This document shows positions 37,401-40,400 of a DNA stretch of 64,000 bases, one piece after another; the first letter of the stretch is position 1; the number at the start of each line of letters is the position of its first letter. The notes beneath the pieces were generated by a model. The model was not told the DNA's origin. It made no database searches and worked only from the letters and a program-made list of their open reading frames with translations. The position numbers and the translations under genes are program-made. The DNA is from Eublepharis macularius (Eukaryota > Chordata > Lepidosauria > Squamata > Eublepharidae), in contig NC_072792.1 in the NCBI RefSeq assembly GCF_028583425.1, positions 157,982,676-158,046,675 on the forward strand, given 5' to 3'.

Positions 37401-40400
37401 TAATCAGATTTTAGAGCAGTTCCTTCGTTGCTACATTAATTTCCAACAAGATAATTGGGTGGACCTTCTTCCTTTAGCTGAGTTCTCATACAACAACAGT
37501 GTGCATGCTTCCACTGGGGAGGCCCCTTTCAAAATTGTATATGGAGCTCACTTCAATCCCTTCCCGTTGGACACTCCCCCTCTCCATTCCTCTAGTTCGC
37601 CTGATGTATCTTCCTGGTGGGGGGAGGCCACGCAGCAATGGACTCTCATTAAAAAACACCTCGAAAAGGCCAAACTGGATTACAAAAAGTACGCAGATCG
37701 CCATCGTGCGGCCGAATGGGATTTACAACCTGGAGATCATGTTTATATTTCCACCAAAAACCTGAAATTAGCTCAGACAAGCCGCAAACTAGCGTTAAAG
37801 TTCCTTGGGCCTTTCCCTGTGCGCAAAGTAATCAATAAAGTGACTGTTGCTATAAATTTACCCAAGAACTTGCGCCATGTTCATGATACATTTCATGTCA
37901 GTCTCCTTAAAAGAGCTCCCACCGACGACAAGTGGCACATCAAAGCTCCACCCATTCCAACTTTGATAGACGACCAAATACACTATGAAGTGCAACAAAT
38001 TTTGGACTCTAAACTCAAACGGAATCAGCTTTTTTACCTCATTAGGTGGAAGGACTTTGATTCTGGATACGATGAGTGGGTGAACTCTGTACATGTTCAT
38101 GCTCCTAGATTAACCAAAGCTTTCCATACTCGTTACCCATATAAACCAGGGGGGGATCTATTTTAAGGGGGGCAGAATGTCAGGTCCAGTGTATGTTTAA
38201 ACTGTACTGACTCCATTTTCTAACGCTTCTAGTGTCTAAGTGCTTTCCCCGCAGGTGCACCAGTTCCCAGGCAGCTTTCCCACCGGAGGAGACTGTTTTG
38301 TCTAACACCGTTCCACCAAGCATTGGCCTTGACGGAGAGCAGCTTCCCAGGACTGAAAGATGTTGTTTTGAGAACTGTGGGGGGAGGCTGATGCAGATGG
38401 GAACTGTTACTCTGTACCTCATGCTTTGCCCTTCATTGGTAACAATGACTGTGTACCATCCTGAGTCTTCTATTCAGGACAGTGGACTATAATGGACCTT
38501 TTCTGCAGTAAAGTTTCCTTATTCAATCAATGGACTCTTGTTTGCTTTTGAAAGGGAACCTGTAGGAAGAGCCTTATCTAGCCACAAGCTGACAGTCTGC
38601 ACATCATGAATATTTCTGCTGTTGTTTCTTAACTAACTGTGCAAGCCACTATTCTACTGTCTCTTCCCTGGGCCTCTTTCTTTCCTTAGAACTTTAAAAG
38701 CCAAACTAATATGATGTCAGCTTTCTGGCTCCCCTCACTGCCATTTCCTCCTTCTGCCCACTTTCTAAAATTAAGTTTAATTTCTTCCTTCTACACCTAG
38801 CTGTGTATTTGCATTCTCTGCAATAGGAAAGCTATTGCAATTAAAGAATGGCAGACCAATCAAATAAGCAGGGAAAATATCAACAAGGAGAAAAACATGG
38901 CCTTGAAGGCACACTATGTGGCCTTCAGTCCACACTCAGATTTGTCAGCTGCTGAACTTCTTCTGTCTTTGTTCGGTATCTACATCAAGTAATGCTCACC
39001 CAGCTGTTTGGTAGGAGATATAATGCCCTCTTCTACATACATGTAGCATTCATTTAGGTCCACTAAATTCAACATTAAACAGGAATGCACATGGATCACT
39101 GGAAAAACGACAAGTCAAAGAAATACCCTCATTTGTGTAGGATTAAGGAAGGCTGTACAAATTAAGAAAACCTACCCCATATCCAGTAGCTAATGGTCGT
39201 GAAACTGATGTGCCTGGAACTTTGGCTGTAAGCTTGTAAGAAAAATATACTGTGTTAATGATTATTAGCACTAATCACTAAAGAAAATTGCACTGAACTG
39301 TATAATTTCTTTTTACTTTATTAGTGAAAACATGCAAAATAGTTTTAATGTCATCACTCTTTATTTATTTGCCCATCTAGAAACAAGAAGTGCACCCACC
39401 AGTTTCCAGAGTTCAGATAAGACTGCCTTCTACCTGCTACAGGGAAAAAACGTTTTTCAAAAATTAAGCCTGCTGCCAGTTAGACTAGGGAGAATTATAA
39501 TATGCTTGATCAGATGCCAACATTTGTGCATAAGCATCTCTTAGCTCAGCAACAAGGTATGTATTTTCAGTGAATGAAGTCACAAGTTTTAACTCCAAAA
39601 TCTCCAATGATGCAATCTCATGTGCTTATACCTGGGTAAGAATTCAGTGCTAGTCTCTGAGAAGTGTGACTGGGCAGAGCTGGCCCAGTTCTGGAAACCC
39701 GAAGCAGAGCAACCTGAAGCGATTCGGATTGCTTCAGAAAGCTCTGTGAAGCCTTTTTCCTTTGCCTGGCAAGAGGAAAAATGCTTCAAAGAGCTCTCTT
39801 CCTGCGGCTGTCGATTGATGGGAGGGGGAAGAGGGGAGTGAGAGAGGCAGGAGAGGGGGTGATCAGGGAAGGGAGATTGGCTGAGAGAAAGAGCCAGTCG
39901 CTGCAGCAGCAAGCAGCTCTTCCCTTCCCGATTGGGGGATTCTCTGGGAGGACAGTATTTTTTTTTAAAAAAAAATTCAAGGTGGGACTGTGATTTGAAT
40001 GTGCTATTAATGCTGTGATTCTCTGGTGTGATGTTAGAATTTGTTTCAAGGTGGGTGACTGTATGTTGTGATTTGAATGTGCTATTAATGCTGTTCCCAG
40101 AAATCCAAGAAATGAAATTTTAAAAAATTATTCTTGGTGTGTCTTGGTTCTGTTTTTGGAGTGTTTTTGATTTTCTGGTGTAATGGTGGGGGTTGATTTA
40201 ATCTAGGACTGTACATTGTGATTTAACAGTGATATAACATTTTTAATTTATTGCTGTTACCAAGAAATAAAAAATTTTAAATTGGATTTTTTTTGTGTGT
40301 TTGAATTTCTGTTGTGATGGTTGGCCCCACAGGGAAGCATGAAGAGTGGCTGGCCAGCCAGCTCTGGGGGTGCTGGGGAATTCTGAGGAGTTTGTCTTTG

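Larger units (their letters stand above)
31672..38594 (+). mobile_element. Ty3/gypsy chromovirus (Tf1/sushi type), near-complete, antisense in IFT88 intron 4
   Basis: A 6923-bp LTR retrotransposon. It is flanked by the 5-bp target duplication GTCTG (31667-31671 and 38595-38599). The LTRs (31672-32088 and 38178-38594) are both 417 bp, begin TGTCA, end TGACA, and look identical base for base. Between them are gag (32103-34721), protease-RT (34703-35971) and RNase H-integrase-chromodomain (35974-38166) frames. The C-terminal chromodomain places it among chromoviruses. Identical LTRs mean a recent insertion. It lies opposite to IFT88 transcription. Pol is broken once, in RT, so this copy is probably not autonomous unless the break is a sequencing error. 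Confidence 0.95.
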
